A stretch of 64,000 nt of DNA from Armatimonadota bacterium (GCA_018268395.1 JAFDWQ010000003.1:577259-641258); one strand, 5' to 3'. Counted from the stretch's first letter, positions 8,542-16,971 are shown. Notes: generated by a model not told the origin, from the letters alone. Made by a program: numbers and translations.

Positions 8542-8874
8542 TCAGACCGCGAGGCGTCCAAGGACGTCTGCCGGACGGTGGGTCAGTTCGCTGTTCGTGA
8601 CGACGAGGTCCGCCCCACAATCCCGTCCGACGTCGAGCAGGGGGACTTCCTTGTGTCCGGCGTGGGCGACGACCTTGACCCCTGAAGTGCGGAGCCGACC
8701 GATCCACTCTTCTGGCGGGAACGCGCGGGATCCCAGGTTGACGATGGCCACGTCGCAAGAAGGGGCCACGTCCAACGGACGGGGGACGACCTGGACGGTG
8801 TGACCGAGCGCCTCCAGAGACTTCCGGAGGCGCTCGCTCCATAGCAGGTTGTCCTCAAGGAGGAGGACCGTCAT
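8542..8874 (-). CDS. Degenerate receiver-domain protein
   Basis: The 110-residue product has the length and strand pattern of a single CheY-like receiver: VLLLEDN at strand 1 and CDVAIVNL at strand 3. The phospho-accepting Asp is replaced by Asn46. The Thr/Ser of strand 4 is Ala-like (VVAHAGH), and the conserved Lys of strand 5 is absent (LVVTNSEL). It therefore probably cannot be phosphorylated normally and may act as a protein-binding pseudo-receiver. It begins four bases after the flotillin stop on the same strand, which suggests co-expression with the membrane-domain proteins. Confidence 0.6.
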   Translation of the reverse strand: MTVLLLEDNLLWSERLRKSLEALGHTVQVVPRPLDVAPSCDVAIVNLGSRAFPPEEWIGRLRTSGVKVVAHAGHKEVPLLDVGRDCGADLVVTNSELTHRPADVLGRLAV

Positions 8875-8878
8875 GGTG

Positions 8879-9793
8879 TCAGGTTACCGGCTGTGTCTTC
8901 TTCGCCTGAGTCTTGCCGCCTTCGGCGACTTTCGCGACCAACTCGGGAAGGTTGATTCCGGACATCGTCTCGACGACGCCGGGGATCTGGGCCAAGACTT
9001 CGGTCACTCCACGAGTGATCTTCTCAACGCCCACCGAGCCGTCGCCGCCCGAGTTCACGAGCGTGATCTTATCGACCCGGCCGAGAGGCGAAGCGACGGC
9101 TGCGGCGATTTCGGGGAGCCGGTCCATCAACATCTGCGTGACGGCCGCGTCGTTGTACTCCTGGTACGCCTTCGCCTTCTGTTGCATGCCCTCGGCCTCG
9201 GCCAGGTACTTCGCTTTGAGCCCCTCGGCCTCAGCCAGCGTCCGTAAGCGGATCGCTTCGGCCTCGGCCTCGCCCTTGGCCCGGATGACGTCGGCTTCGG
9301 CGAGCCCCTGGGCTTTGGCCGCCGCGGCGTCCGCTTCGGCAAGGAGGCGGCGACGATCGGTCTCGGCCTTGGCCAGGATCATCGTCCGCTCCTGCTCGGC
9401 CTGCGCAGGCTTGAGGACCGAGTGTACGAGTTCGCGTTCACGTCGCTCGATTTCGGCGTTTTCCACCTCGATCTGTTTCTTCTTTTCGACAATGGAGACG
9501 CCGAGCGTTTCTTCGGACAGGACCTGTTGCCGCTTCGCCCTCTGAAGGTCGTACGCCATGTCCGAATCAGCCTTGGCCGACTCGACTTCGGCTTCGAACT
9601 CCCTTAACCGAAGGTCTTTGTCCTTCTGGGCTTCGGCGACGGCGACGTCTGCGCTGAGCCGCGCGAGCTGCGCCTCTTCCATGGCTTTGCTGCTCGTGAC
9701 GGTCGCTTCACGGTCGGCGAGGGCCTTGCCCATCGTCGAGTCGCGGTTGGCCGCTGCCTCGCCGATGATCGCGCTCTTCCGGACCTCGGCCAT
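8879..9793 (-). CDS. Flotillin, C-terminal part (downstream of an in-frame stop)
   Basis: These 304 residues are the coiled-coil and C-terminal part of a flotillin/SPFH protein. They are rich in Ala, Glu and Lys with EA repeats (AEAEAIRLRTLAEAEGLKAK), ending in the flotillin-type VASPLGRVDKITLVNSGG. They lie in exactly the same frame as the upstream N-terminal part. Translation past the TAA at 9833-9835 would give the expected junction, DPQGYLTAIGRPQMAEVRK, as in intact flotillins. No Shine-Dalgarno precedes the ATG at 9793, so independent translation is doubtful. It is either half of a disrupted gene or the product of readthrough or a sequence error. Confidence 0.75.
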   Translation of the reverse strand: MAEVRKSAIIGEAAANRDSTMGKALADREATVTSSKAMEEAQLARLSADVAVAEAQKDKDLRLREFEAEVESAKADSDMAYDLQRAKRQQVLSEETLGVSIVEKKKQIEVENAEIERRERELVHSVLKPAQAEQERTMILAKAETDRRRLLAEADAAAAKAQGLAEADVIRAKGEAEAEAIRLRTLAEAEGLKAKYLAEAEGMQQKAKAYQEYNDAAVTQMLMDRLPEIAAAVASPLGRVDKITLVNSGGDGSVGVEKITRGVTEVLAQIPGVVETMSGINLPELVAKVAEGGKTQAKKTQPVT

Positions 9794-9832
9794 CTGCGGC
9801 CGGCCGATCGCGGTCAGATAGCCCTGGGGGTC

Positions 9833-9835
9833 TTA
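9833..9835 (-). other. In-frame TAA interrupting the flotillin gene
   Basis: On the minus strand the reading is ATC TAA GAC CCC CAG. The frame before and after is the same, the two halves together make a full-length flotillin of about 510 residues, and only 14 codons separate the stop from the next in-frame ATG. Confidence 0.8.
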
Positions 9836-10414
9836 GATCTGCCGGATCGTGAAAGAAATGACCTGGATGCCCATGTTCGCCAAGTCTTCGCTCGTCAGGC
9901 GCTGGACCGTTTGCGCGAAGGTCTCGGGCGAACTGTGGATCTCCTCGAACGGCAACGTGCTGATCACCGAACGCAAGTGGCCCGACATCATTTGAAGGGC
10001 GATCTCGTTCATCTCCGTCCGAGACTTGCTCAGGAACATCTCGGCGGCGGTGATGAGCGACGTCGGATCGTCGCTTCGGACCTTGATCTGGGCGATGCCG
10101 TCGACGATGATCGGGACGCCGAACTTCGTGTAGAACTCGGGCGTACAGATCTCGAGCGTCATCAGTTCGAGGCTCAAGCGGTCGACGCGCTCACGGACGG
10201 GCCATACGAAGGTTCCGCCGCCGTGGAAGATCCGGAAGTTCTTCGTGGCGGTGTGACCGTCGTGCCCCGTATACGTCGTTGGGCGGCCGCTCACGATCAA
10301 GACTTCGTTCGGACCGACCTTCTCATATCGTCCGGCGACGAAGCCCGCGACAAGGAGGACCGTCGACAGGGCGACGAGTGGCCAAAGATACGGCAAGATT
10401 TGGGATACGTTCAC
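9833..10414 (-). CDS. Flotillin, N-terminal part (ends at an in-frame TAA)
   Basis: The 193-residue product has one N-terminal membrane segment (about residues 8-28) and an SPFH/band 7 domain beginning YEKVGPNEVLIVSGRP. The SPFH domain is complete through QVISFTIRQI, then stops where homologues continue with a charged residue and DPQGYL. Flotillins organise lipid microdomains and pair with NfeD proteins. The start is GTG at 10414 with a GAGGAAC Shine-Dalgarno made from the end of the nfeD gene. Because the downstream half stays in frame, a single substitution (for example Lys AAA to TAA) would explain the break. Confidence 0.8.
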   Translation of the reverse strand: MNVSQILPYLWPLVALSTVLLVAGFVAGRYEKVGPNEVLIVSGRPTTYTGHDGHTATKNFRIFHGGGTFVWPVRERVDRLSLELMTLEICTPEFYTKFGVPIIVDGIAQIKVRSDDPTSLITAAEMFLSKSRTEMNEIALQMMSGHLRSVISTLPFEEIHSSPETFAQTVQRLTSEDLANMGIQVISFTIRQI

Positions 10415-10416
10415 AG

Positions 10417-10965
10417 TTACAGTTCCTCGACAATCGCGACACCGGACTGGACGTCAATGACGATCACTCGGAGACCGGTGTCCACCGGCCCGTCGTCCGG
10501 GGTCTTCGCCGGGACGACCCGGCGTTGGCCCTCGGCGAGATACGTCACCCGACCGACCCCGTCCTGAGGGATCGAAAGGCACACCGTACCGACCGATCCG
10601 ATCAGAGTCCGCCCCCTCAAAGGCTCGCCCGCGTCGGTCATCAGCCGCTTGAACACCGCGGTAGCGGCCAGCGAACTGACGAGCGTCGCGAGACTGGCGA
10701 CGACGACGGCCGTCCTTGAACCGGCACCAAAACGGCTCGCGGTCATACCGGCGAGTCCGAAGGCCGTCAAGGTCAGCGTCAATGTCGGGCCGAGCCAAGG
10801 CTTGGCACTTCGGAACCCGTCGGCAAGGCGCATCCTTAGCCGGGGCGGTCGGATCGCCCTCAGGGGCGCCGACGTTCCGAGAGCCATTAGGGCACCGATG
10901 ACGATGGCACCGATGAAGAAGGCTTCGACGATCGGTCGGTCGGACAGGTGGTCTGGGAGACCCAT
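10417..10965 (-). CDS. NfeD-like membrane protein
   Basis: The 182-residue product has an N-terminal hydrophobic segment (VEAFFIGAIVIGALMALG), a second pair of membrane segments around residues 65-115, and a soluble C-terminal OB-like domain (LRGRTLIGSVGTVCLSI to VIVIDVQSGVAIVEEL). That layout is typical of the NfeD-like partner of flotillin (YuaF type). The ATG at 10965 has a strong AAGGAG Shine-Dalgarno eight bases away, so I prefer it to the ATG at 10989. The stop codon is two bases before the flotillin GTG, giving a tight nfeD-flotillin operon. Confidence 0.78.
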   Translation of the reverse strand: MGLPDHLSDRPIVEAFFIGAIVIGALMALGTSAPLRAIRPPRLRMRLADGFRSAKPWLGPTLTLTLTAFGLAGMTASRFGAGSRTAVVVASLATLVSSLAATAVFKRLMTDAGEPLRGRTLIGSVGTVCLSIPQDGVGRVTYLAEGQRRVVPAKTPDDGPVDTGLRVIVIDVQSGVAIVEEL

Positions 10966-11170
10966 GTGGCGCTCCTTCCCGCCCGACATGCTTGCCAGCT
11001 CGTGCGCCTCGGTCTCCGTCGATCAGGTGATCAGCCCAAAGTGAATGGGGCGCGGGAAGTGTTTGTCGGTTCCAATTTATCGCGGTTTTCGTCCCAAACC
11101 ACCGGGCTGGGCCGAAATTCTCAAGGCCTTGCGGTCGCCCTGGCTTCCCGAGTCCCGGTACCCTTTCGAC

Positions 11171-12142
11171 ATGATCCGACCGCAAGAGTGGACCGGCGAC
11201 CGGCTCAGGATGCTCGACCAGCGGACTCTTCCGAACCGTGAGGAATGGCTCGAACTCACGACGTGGCAGGGCGTCCGCGACGCCATACGGGACATGGCCG
11301 TCCGAGGCGCACCCGCGATCGGAGTGTCGGCCGCGTACGGCATGGCCTTGGCCGCGCTGGACTCGCCAGGACCGGAAGAGCTTGCCGCTGCTCGTGACGG
11401 CCTTGCCGCCAGCCGTCCGACGGCCGTCAACCTCGCCTGGGCCCTGGACCGGATCATGTCTCTCGAAGCGCTCGACTTCGAACACGTCCTGGCCGAAGCA
11501 CAGGCCATCGAACGCGAAGACCTCGAGATGAACAAAGCGATCGGCCGGCTCGGCTCGGCCCTCGTCCCTGAAAACGCCCGGGTATTGACGATCTGCAACA
11601 CCGGAGCCCTGGCGACGGCCGGACACGGCACGGCGCTTGGAATCGTCCGCACGGCCCATGCCGAAGGCAAGATCGCGCAAGTCTGGTCGTGCGAGACGCG
11701 TCCGCGCCAGCAGGGTTTGAGACTCACGGCCTGGGAACTCCTTCACGACGGGATCCCGTTCCAAAGCATCGTGGACTCGGCCGCCGCGTCCCTCATGGCG
11801 GCGGGCAAGGTCGATCTCGTGGTCGCAGGCGCGGACCGGATCGCGTCGAACGGAGACGCGGCGAACAAGATCGGAACGTACATGCTCGCCGTGTGCGCCC
11901 GCCACCACGACGTCCCTTTCGTCATCGCGGCCCCCAGCTCGACTTTGGACCCCGCCTTACCCGACGGGTCCGGCATCCCGATCGAGGAGCGGAGCGGGTC
12001 GGAAATCACGGAGTGCGAAGGCGGGAGGATTGCACCAAACGGTTGCCCCGTGTTCAACCCGGGTTTCGACGTGACTCCCGGTCCGTTGATTTCGGCCATT
12101 GTCACCGAAACGGGCGTCCATCGCGGTCCTTACAGGTTCTGA
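11171..12142 (+). CDS. mtnA: S-methyl-5-thioribose-1-phosphate isomerase
   Basis: The enzyme converts methylthioribose-1-phosphate to methylthioribulose-1-phosphate in the methionine salvage pathway. The 323 residues contain VRGAPAIGVSAAYG, the catalytic Cys in SCETRPRQQG, and the catalytic Asp in VAGADRIASNGDAANKIGTY. These separate it from eIF2B-like relatives. Translation begins at the ATG at 11171 after a TACCCT box without a Shine-Dalgarno. No other mtn genes are adjacent, and I saw no SAM riboswitch in the 205 bases upstream. A small membrane-protein frame and the pyrimidine phosphorylase gene follow. Confidence 0.93.
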   Translation: MIRPQEWTGDRLRMLDQRTLPNREEWLELTTWQGVRDAIRDMAVRGAPAIGVSAAYGMALAALDSPGPEELAAARDGLAASRPTAVNLAWALDRIMSLEALDFEHVLAEAQAIEREDLEMNKAIGRLGSALVPENARVLTICNTGALATAGHGTALGIVRTAHAEGKIAQVWSCETRPRQQGLRLTAWELLHDGIPFQSIVDSAAASLMAAGKVDLVVAGADRIASNGDAANKIGTYMLAVCARHHDVPFVIAAPSSTLDPALPDGSGIPIEERSGSEITECEGGRIAPNGCPVFNPGFDVTPGPLISAIVTETGVHRGPYRF

Positions 12143-12150
12143 ATCGGCCC

Positions 12151-12339
12151 ATGCCAAGGACGAGGCGCAGCAAAGGATCCGTCGCCGGAAGCGACGACAG
12201 TTCGGCCGCCGAACTGGGCTGTTGCCTCGCGGAGATCCTGTTTTCCGGAATTTCCTGCTTTTCGGTGTCGCTCCTCTTTGTGGCCGTCGGATCGGCGGTC
12301 CTGTCGTTCCTGAGCCTGGCGGTCTTCCGGACACAATAG
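12151..12339 (+). CDS. Possible 62-residue single-pass membrane protein
   Basis: An ATG frame fits exactly between mtnA (ends 12142) and the phosphorylase gene (starts 12344). The product has a basic N-terminus (MPRTRRSKG), a polar stretch, then a long hydrophobic stretch of about 38 residues (ILFSGISCFSVSLLFVAV and on) ending in FRTQ. The order resembles a tail-anchored or hairpin small membrane protein. No family is recognised and there is no clear Shine-Dalgarno, so it may be chance coding in a GC-rich gap. Confidence 0.4.
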   Translation: MPRTRRSKGSVAGSDDSSAAELGCCLAEILFSGISCFSVSLLFVAVGSAVLSFLSLAVFRTQ

Positions 12340-12343
12340 AGGC

Positions 12344-13690
12344 GTGACCATCCTTGACGCGATCTCGGCCAAGCGCGACGGTCGTCGCAACACGCGCGAG
12401 GAACTCACAGCGGTCGCAAACGGCGCCGCTGACGGGACCGTCCCTGACTACCAGCTCAGCGCCTGGCTGATGGCCGCCTTCTTGAACGGTCTCGACCCGA
12501 AGGAAACGGCGGAGTTGACCATGGCCATGGCCCATAGCGGCGGGCGGCTTGACCTGTCCGGCGTGCCGAAACCGTGGGTGGACAAGCACAGCACGGGCGG
12601 AGTCGGGGACAAGACGACCTTGGTCGTGCTCCCGATCCTGGCGGCGTGCGGACTGACGATGGTGAAGATGAGCGGCCGAGGGCTCGGCATCACGGGCGGC
12701 ACGATCGACAAGCTCGAGAGCGTGCCAGGCTTTCGCACCGACCTCACGCCGGAGGAGATGGTCGCTCAGGCGAAACGGATCGGGATCGCACTGAGCGGCC
12801 AGACCCCTCGACTCGCTCCGGCCGACAGGGCCCTTTACGCCTTGCGCGATGTGACGGGCACGGTGGCGAGCGTCCCCTTGATCACGGCCAGCATCCTCAG
12901 TAAGAAGATCGCGGGAGGAGCGGAAACGGTCGTGCTCGACGTCAAGTGCGGATCAGGCGCCTTCATGAAGGCGCTGCCCGAGGCGGAGGCGTTGGCCCGC
13001 TCGCTGGTGGACGTGGGGACGGCGGCAGGGCTGAAGGTCAGCGCGGTGATCACCGACATGGACCAGCCGCTGGGGACGGCGGTCGGCAACGCTAACGAAG
13101 TGGTCGAGGCGCTCTTGACATTGTCGCCGTCCCGGTCGATCCATCTTGCCGAGCCCAACATGACGGACGGACTCTCGCGCTTTGCGCACCTTTGTGTCGA
13201 GCTCGCAGGCCACGCTCTCGAAGCTGTCGGCGCCGGTGACCGCACGACAGCGCGAAAGGCGGTCCTCTCGGGCCGGGCACAGGCGAAAGCCGTCGAATGG
13301 TTCGTCGCGCAGGGGGCCGCACCTCAGGACGTGGACCTCGAAACCCTCCTCGGCCGCGAAGAGGGGTGGCACCGGCCGAAAGCCGGGGCTACGGTCGTCC
13401 ACGAAGGAGAGTGGGGATTCCTGCACCGGATCGACGCCCGATCGGTCGGTGAGGCCGTGATCGAACTGGGCGGCGGTCGGAAGGAGAAGGGTCAGACGAT
13501 CGACCCTTTGGCAGGCGTGACAGTGGTGCAAGCCGTCGGTCACCGGGTGAACAAAGGGCAACCCGTCTTCATGGTGCAAGGGTCGGACCCGGAGCGGTGC
13601 CAACGCGTCGCCGACGGCCTGCGAGGCGCGTTCACGGTCTCGCGCGAACCCGAGGACGGCGTGGACCCGGTCCTCAAAGTCGTGACGTGA
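12344..13690 (+). CDS. pdp: Pyrimidine-nucleoside (thymidine) phosphorylase
   Basis: This salvage enzyme splits thymidine or uridine with phosphate into base and (deoxy)ribose-1-phosphate. The 448 residues show the family signature SGRGLGITGGTIDKLESVPG and the phosphate-binding KHSTGGVGDKTTL. The C-terminal alpha/beta domain is normal (TVVHEGEWGFLHRIDARSVG). The length fits the bacterial Pdp/DeoA dimer. The start is GTG at 12344, five bases after the end of the small membrane frame. Substrate specificity for thymidine versus uridine cannot be fixed from the sequence alone. Confidence 0.93.
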   Translation: MTILDAISAKRDGRRNTREELTAVANGAADGTVPDYQLSAWLMAAFLNGLDPKETAELTMAMAHSGGRLDLSGVPKPWVDKHSTGGVGDKTTLVVLPILAACGLTMVKMSGRGLGITGGTIDKLESVPGFRTDLTPEEMVAQAKRIGIALSGQTPRLAPADRALYALRDVTGTVASVPLITASILSKKIAGGAETVVLDVKCGSGAFMKALPEAEALARSLVDVGTAAGLKVSAVITDMDQPLGTAVGNANEVVEALLTLSPSRSIHLAEPNMTDGLSRFAHLCVELAGHALEAVGAGDRTTARKAVLSGRAQAKAVEWFVAQGAAPQDVDLETLLGREEGWHRPKAGATVVHEGEWGFLHRIDARSVGEAVIELGGGRKEKGQTIDPLAGVTVVQAVGHRVNKGQPVFMVQGSDPERCQRVADGLRGAFTVSREPEDGVDPVLKVVT

Positions 13691-13720
13691 AGGGACAGGC
13701 GTGTTCCGGGCGGCGGTAGG

Positions 13721-14332
13721 TCACTGCACTCCGGCGAGCGCCTCTTCCAACCGTTCCAGGGGCAGGCCGACGACGTTCGTGACGCTCCCTTCCGTCTTGT
13801 CGATGAAGGCCTTGGCCGCCCCTTGCCAACCGTATCCGCCCGCCTTGTCGAACGGCTCTCCGGTAGCAACGTAGGCCTCGATTTCGGTAGGTTTAAGGTG
13901 GCGGAAAGTAACCTTTGTCGAATCGGTGAAGGCGCTCATGCCGCCCGGCCAGACGAGGCAGACGCCCGTAACGACCGTGTGCGTGCGGCCCGAAAGACGG
14001 CCGAGCATCGCCTGGGCCTCGGCGTCGTCTCCCGGCTTGGCCAATTGGGCCCACTCGCCGCATTCTTCGACGGCCACCACCGTGTCGCCGGCCACCACAA
14101 GGGCCATGGGGAACCGCTCACGGACGGCCAGCGCCTTTTCACGGGCGAGTCGCTGCGCCGTCACCCAGGGATCGCGGTCGGTCAATCCGTCTTCGTCGAG
14201 ATGGGCGGGCTCGACTGAGAACTCCTCGACCAGGCGCGAGAGCAACTCGTGTCGACGGGGTGACGCCGAAGCCAGGATCACAGGGAACGGGAACGAGAAG
14301 GTCTTGTACTGGCGGTGCCGGTCGATGTCCAT
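13721..14332 (-). CDS. maf: Maf-family nucleotide pyrophosphatase
   Basis: Maf proteins hydrolyse non-canonical or excess nucleoside triphosphates (dTTP/UTP or m7GTP) and were first described as septum-formation inhibitors. The 203-residue product has the signature VILASASPRRHELL, followed by the catalytic VAGDTVVAVEECGE and the KAGGYGWQG segment. The pattern is closest to the dTTP/UTPase (YhdE) branch, but this is not certain. The ATG at 14332 gives a slightly long N-terminus before VILASAS. The gene is just downstream of tRNA-Ser on the same strand. Confidence 0.9.
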   Translation of the reverse strand: MDIDRHRQYKTFSFPFPVILASASPRRHELLSRLVEEFSVEPAHLDEDGLTDRDPWVTAQRLAREKALAVRERFPMALVVAGDTVVAVEECGEWAQLAKPGDDAEAQAMLGRLSGRTHTVVTGVCLVWPGGMSAFTDSTKVTFRHLKPTEIEAYVATGEPFDKAGGYGWQGAAKAFIDKTEGSVTNVVGLPLERLEEALAGVQ

Positions 14333-14345
14333 GCTGAGGATGGCC

Positions 14346-14433
14346 TGGCGGAGGAGGTGGGATTCGAACCCACGAGGAGTTGCCCCCTAGCGGTTTTCAA
14401 GACCGCCGCATTCGACCACTCTGCCACCCCTCC
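14346..14433 (-). tRNA. tRNA-Ser (anticodon TGA)
   Basis: On the minus strand the sequence folds as a class II tRNA of 88 bases: acceptor GGAGGGG pairing with CTCCTCC, anticodon loop CTTGAAA reading UCA/UCG, a long variable arm, T-arm GGTTCGAATCC, and an encoded CCA end. The large variable arm and TGA anticodon identify it as serine. Confidence 0.95.
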
Positions 14434-14478
14434 GGTCCGCCTATTCTATCTTCCAGACGCCGCCGGGCCCGGTTCCTG

Positions 14479-14484
14479 TAGACT
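14479..14484 (+). promoter_or_regulatory. -10 box (TAGACT) of a probable leaderless promoter
   Basis: TAGACT ends seven bases before the ATG at 14492, with no Shine-Dalgarno in between. It lies in the gap between divergent tRNA-Ser and the SDR gene. Confidence 0.45.
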
Positions 14485-14491
14485 CCGGGCC

Positions 14492-15256
14492 ATGGACTTC
14501 GGGCTTCAAGGAAAGGTGGCGATGGTCGCTGCCGCTACGAAGGGCATCGGCCTGGCCTGCGCCCGGGCCTTGGCCGACGAAGGGTGCCGCGTCTCGGTCT
14601 GCGCAAGACAGGCGCCGGAAGCGCCGATTCCCGACGGATGGTCGTTCACGGCCTGCGACGTCGGCCGCGACGAGGACATCTCCAGGTGGTTCGATGAGAC
14701 GGAGGCCGTGTTCGGACCGCCCGACATCGTCGTCACCAATACGGGAGGACCCCCGGCCGGGACGTGGCCCGAACTTTCAGACGCGCAGTGGGCGTCGGGG
14801 GTCGAGACGACCCTCATGAACGTCGTCCGGTGCGTCCGGCATGCCGCGCCGAAGATGAAGGAAAAGGGATGGGGGCGGATCGTCCATATCACGAGCCTTG
14901 TCGCTAAGGACCCTGAACCGCTCCTGGCCGTCTCGTCGACCGTCCGGTCAGGATTGTGCTCGCTGACCAGGCTCCAGGCCATAGAGCTGGCGCCTTACGG
15001 CGTCACCGTGAACGCGGTTTTGCCAGGTCACACGTTGACGGACCGTCAGCGACATCTGGCGGGACTTCGGGCGGAGCAGTGGGGCACGAGCCTCGAGGAA
15101 GTGCTCGAACGCCAAGGAAGGACCGTGCCCGTCGGACGGCTCGGCAGGCCGGAAGAAATCGCGGCCGCGGTGGCGTTCCTTTGCTCGTCCCAGGCGTCGT
15201 TCGTGACGGGCGTGAACCTTTTGGTCGATGGCGGCGGGGCGAAGGGGGCCGGCTAA
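14492..15256 (+). CDS. Divergent SDR-family oxidoreductase
   Basis: The 254-residue product has the Rossmann fold of short-chain dehydrogenases: nucleotide motif VAAATKGIGLACARAL, the VVTNTGGPPAG loop, and the C-terminal SFVTGVNLLVDGGG. The Ser of the active site is present (HITSLVAKDPEP). The usual Tyr (13 residues later) is Ser and the usual Lys is Arg (SSTVR). That substitution defines a known divergent branch of FabG-like SDRs whose substrates are unclear. Calling it a 3-oxoacyl-ACP reductase would overstate the evidence. The end overlaps the convergent kinase gene by four bases. Confidence 0.85.
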   Translation: MDFGLQGKVAMVAAATKGIGLACARALADEGCRVSVCARQAPEAPIPDGWSFTACDVGRDEDISRWFDETEAVFGPPDIVVTNTGGPPAGTWPELSDAQWASGVETTLMNVVRCVRHAAPKMKEKGWGRIVHITSLVAKDPEPLLAVSSTVRSGLCSLTRLQAIELAPYGVTVNAVLPGHTLTDRQRHLAGLRAEQWGTSLEEVLERQGRTVPVGRLGRPEEIAAAVAFLCSSQASFVTGVNLLVDGGGAKGAG

Positions 15257-16926
15257 CGGCCCAATCGCGCCATCGCTTCATTGACCCGGTCGCTTTGTTG
15301 CTGCGTGTGCGCGTAGCCGCCTGCCGAAACCAGCATTTGAGCGGCAAGGTTCGGATCGCCCTTCTGCTCGGCCGACTGCGCGGCACTGACGAACGACTCG
15401 AACGCTTCGTCGAAGACCTTGTCCTTGTCGCCTTCGAGGGCCAGGTCGGACCACATCGTGGACGCTTGGGCGATCAACCGTTGACGGACGTCCGGATTGG
15501 GCTCGTTGACGGCCAATTCGACCGTAGCACGGGCTGATTCCACCGTCGCCGAAGTCCTAGAACCTCCGTTCGCCGTGTCGAGAGGGACCTGAGACCCGGG
15601 TCTGTCCCGGTCTCCCACCGTCTCGGCCGCCCCCGGTGCGGCGGACCGTGGTTTGAACGTCGCTTTCGGCGCCAGGATTTTCGGGCCCTGGATGACCGCG
15701 GCGACGACGAGGGCGGAAATCGTCCCCAGCAGGAGGAAGACCTTCAACAACCGGCCGAAAAAGACCCGCGTTTCGGGGCTGAACATCGGAGGCCGGACGG
15801 CCGGAGGATAGTAGACCGGGACCTGGGCCATCGGCATCTGCTGTCCATAAGGTTGACCCATACCGCCCATCTGTGGCGGATAGGACGGCGCACCATAAGG
15901 TTGACCGTATTGCGACGGCAGGTACGGCTGCTGCACGGTGCCAGGCATCGGTGTCCCGTACGGCGTCAGGCCGGGCCCATAAGGACTCGCTTGTGGCTGG
16001 TAGACGGGGATCTGGACCGGCGGGGGGCCGGGATTGACGGGGCCGAGCGTCGGATAAGCGGGCGGCAAGGCGGCCGCCGGTACATAGGGGTCGACGACGA
16101 CTTGGCCGGACGCCATTTGGGCGAGGACGCTCTTGAGGGCGTCCGCCATCTCCCGGGCGCTGCTCCATCGGAGCTGCGGGCTCTTTTCGATGGCCTGGCG
16201 AACGACGTTCCACAAACCTGGCCCGCATTGCCCTGGTTGAGGCGGGTCGACGTTCATGATCGCGTGCGTGATCGCGACGACGTTGTCGCCGGAAAACGGC
16301 TTCTGCCCTGCGACCATTTCGTACAGGATCACACCGACGCTGAAGAGGTCGCTGCGGGCGTCGATGTCTCGGCCGTTGATCTGTTCCGGCGACATGTAAC
16401 TCGGTGTCCCGAACACTTGTCCGTCCATCGTCAGGTTCGGCTCGAACGTCAGCCTCGCGATTCCGAAGTCGGTGATCTTGACCTCTCCGTTCTCGAGGAG
16501 CTGGATGTTGTCCGGCTTCACGTCCCGGTGGATGACGCCCTTGGAGTGGGCGAATTCCAGCCCCTTAAGGACCTCGACCGCATAACCGACGGCCTTAGCC
16601 GGCTCGATGAAACCCTTCGTGTCGAGCAGGTTCCTCAAGTTCTGCCCGTCCAGGTACTCCATCGCGATGTACCTGCGGCCGGCCTCTTCGCCGACTTCGT
16701 AGATCGTGACGATGTTCGGATGGACGAGCGAACCTGCGGCGCGGGCTTCCCTCAGGAACCTCTGGATCCGGTCGTCCCGCTGCTGTTGGGTCGCGCCGCC
16801 CGGCATGGCCAGTTCCTTGACCGCGACGCGACGGTTCATCACCGGGTCGTACGCCTCGTAAACGATGTCGTTCGAGCGCGCGATCTCCCGGATGATCTGG
16901 TACTTGCCGAGGGTCGTCTGGCTCAT
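15253..16926 (-). CDS. Membrane-anchored Ser/Thr protein kinase
   Basis: A Hanks-type kinase domain covers roughly residues 8-270: Lys37 in VAVKEL, catalytic HRDVKPDN at 133-140, DFG at 153-155, and activation-segment GTPSYMSPEQ. The Gly-rich loop is unusual: the expected GxGxxG is IARSNDIVYEA, with no glycine. A Pro/Tyr/Gln-rich linker follows. One membrane segment (VFLLLGTISALVVAAVI) separates the kinase from a roughly 150-residue helical C-terminal domain with Gln/Ala-rich helices that may be tetratricopeptide-like. The kinase should face the cytoplasm. The zinc-ribbon gene lies just upstream on the same strand. Confidence 0.9.
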   Translation of the reverse strand: MSQTTLGKYQIIREIARSNDIVYEAYDPVMNRRVAVKELAMPGGATQQQRDDRIQRFLREARAAGSLVHPNIVTIYEVGEEAGRRYIAMEYLDGQNLRNLLDTKGFIEPAKAVGYAVEVLKGLEFAHSKGVIHRDVKPDNIQLLENGEVKITDFGIARLTFEPNLTMDGQVFGTPSYMSPEQINGRDIDARSDLFSVGVILYEMVAGQKPFSGDNVVAITHAIMNVDPPQPGQCGPGLWNVVRQAIEKSPQLRWSSAREMADALKSVLAQMASGQVVVDPYVPAAALPPAYPTLGPVNPGPPPVQIPVYQPQASPYGPGLTPYGTPMPGTVQQPYLPSQYGQPYGAPSYPPQMGGMGQPYGQQMPMAQVPVYYPPAVRPPMFSPETRVFFGRLLKVFLLLGTISALVVAAVIQGPKILAPKATFKPRSAAPGAAETVGDRDRPGSQVPLDTANGGSRTSATVESARATVELAVNEPNPDVRQRLIAQASTMWSDLALEGDKDKVFDEAFESFVSAAQSAEQKGDPNLAAQMLVSAGGYAHTQQQSDRVNEAMARLGR

Positions 16927-16971
16927 GCGCCTTTGTATCTGACGAAAGTCGACGCCTGAAGGTTGGCCGTC

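Noticed and set aside
9794..9835. Frameshift in the flotillin gene
   Set aside because: Both halves are in the same frame, 14 codons apart, so a single stop codon and not an indel explains the break.
10990..11170. SAM or related riboswitch upstream of mtnA
   Set aside because: No aptamer-like conserved core was recognised and the transcript appears to start next to the gene.
10454..11908. A 484-codon open frame on the minus strand
   Set aside because: It runs antisense through mtnA and out of frame through nfeD, both clearly homologous to known families; its composition (Arg/Gly/Pro-rich) is typical of GC-rich shadow frames.
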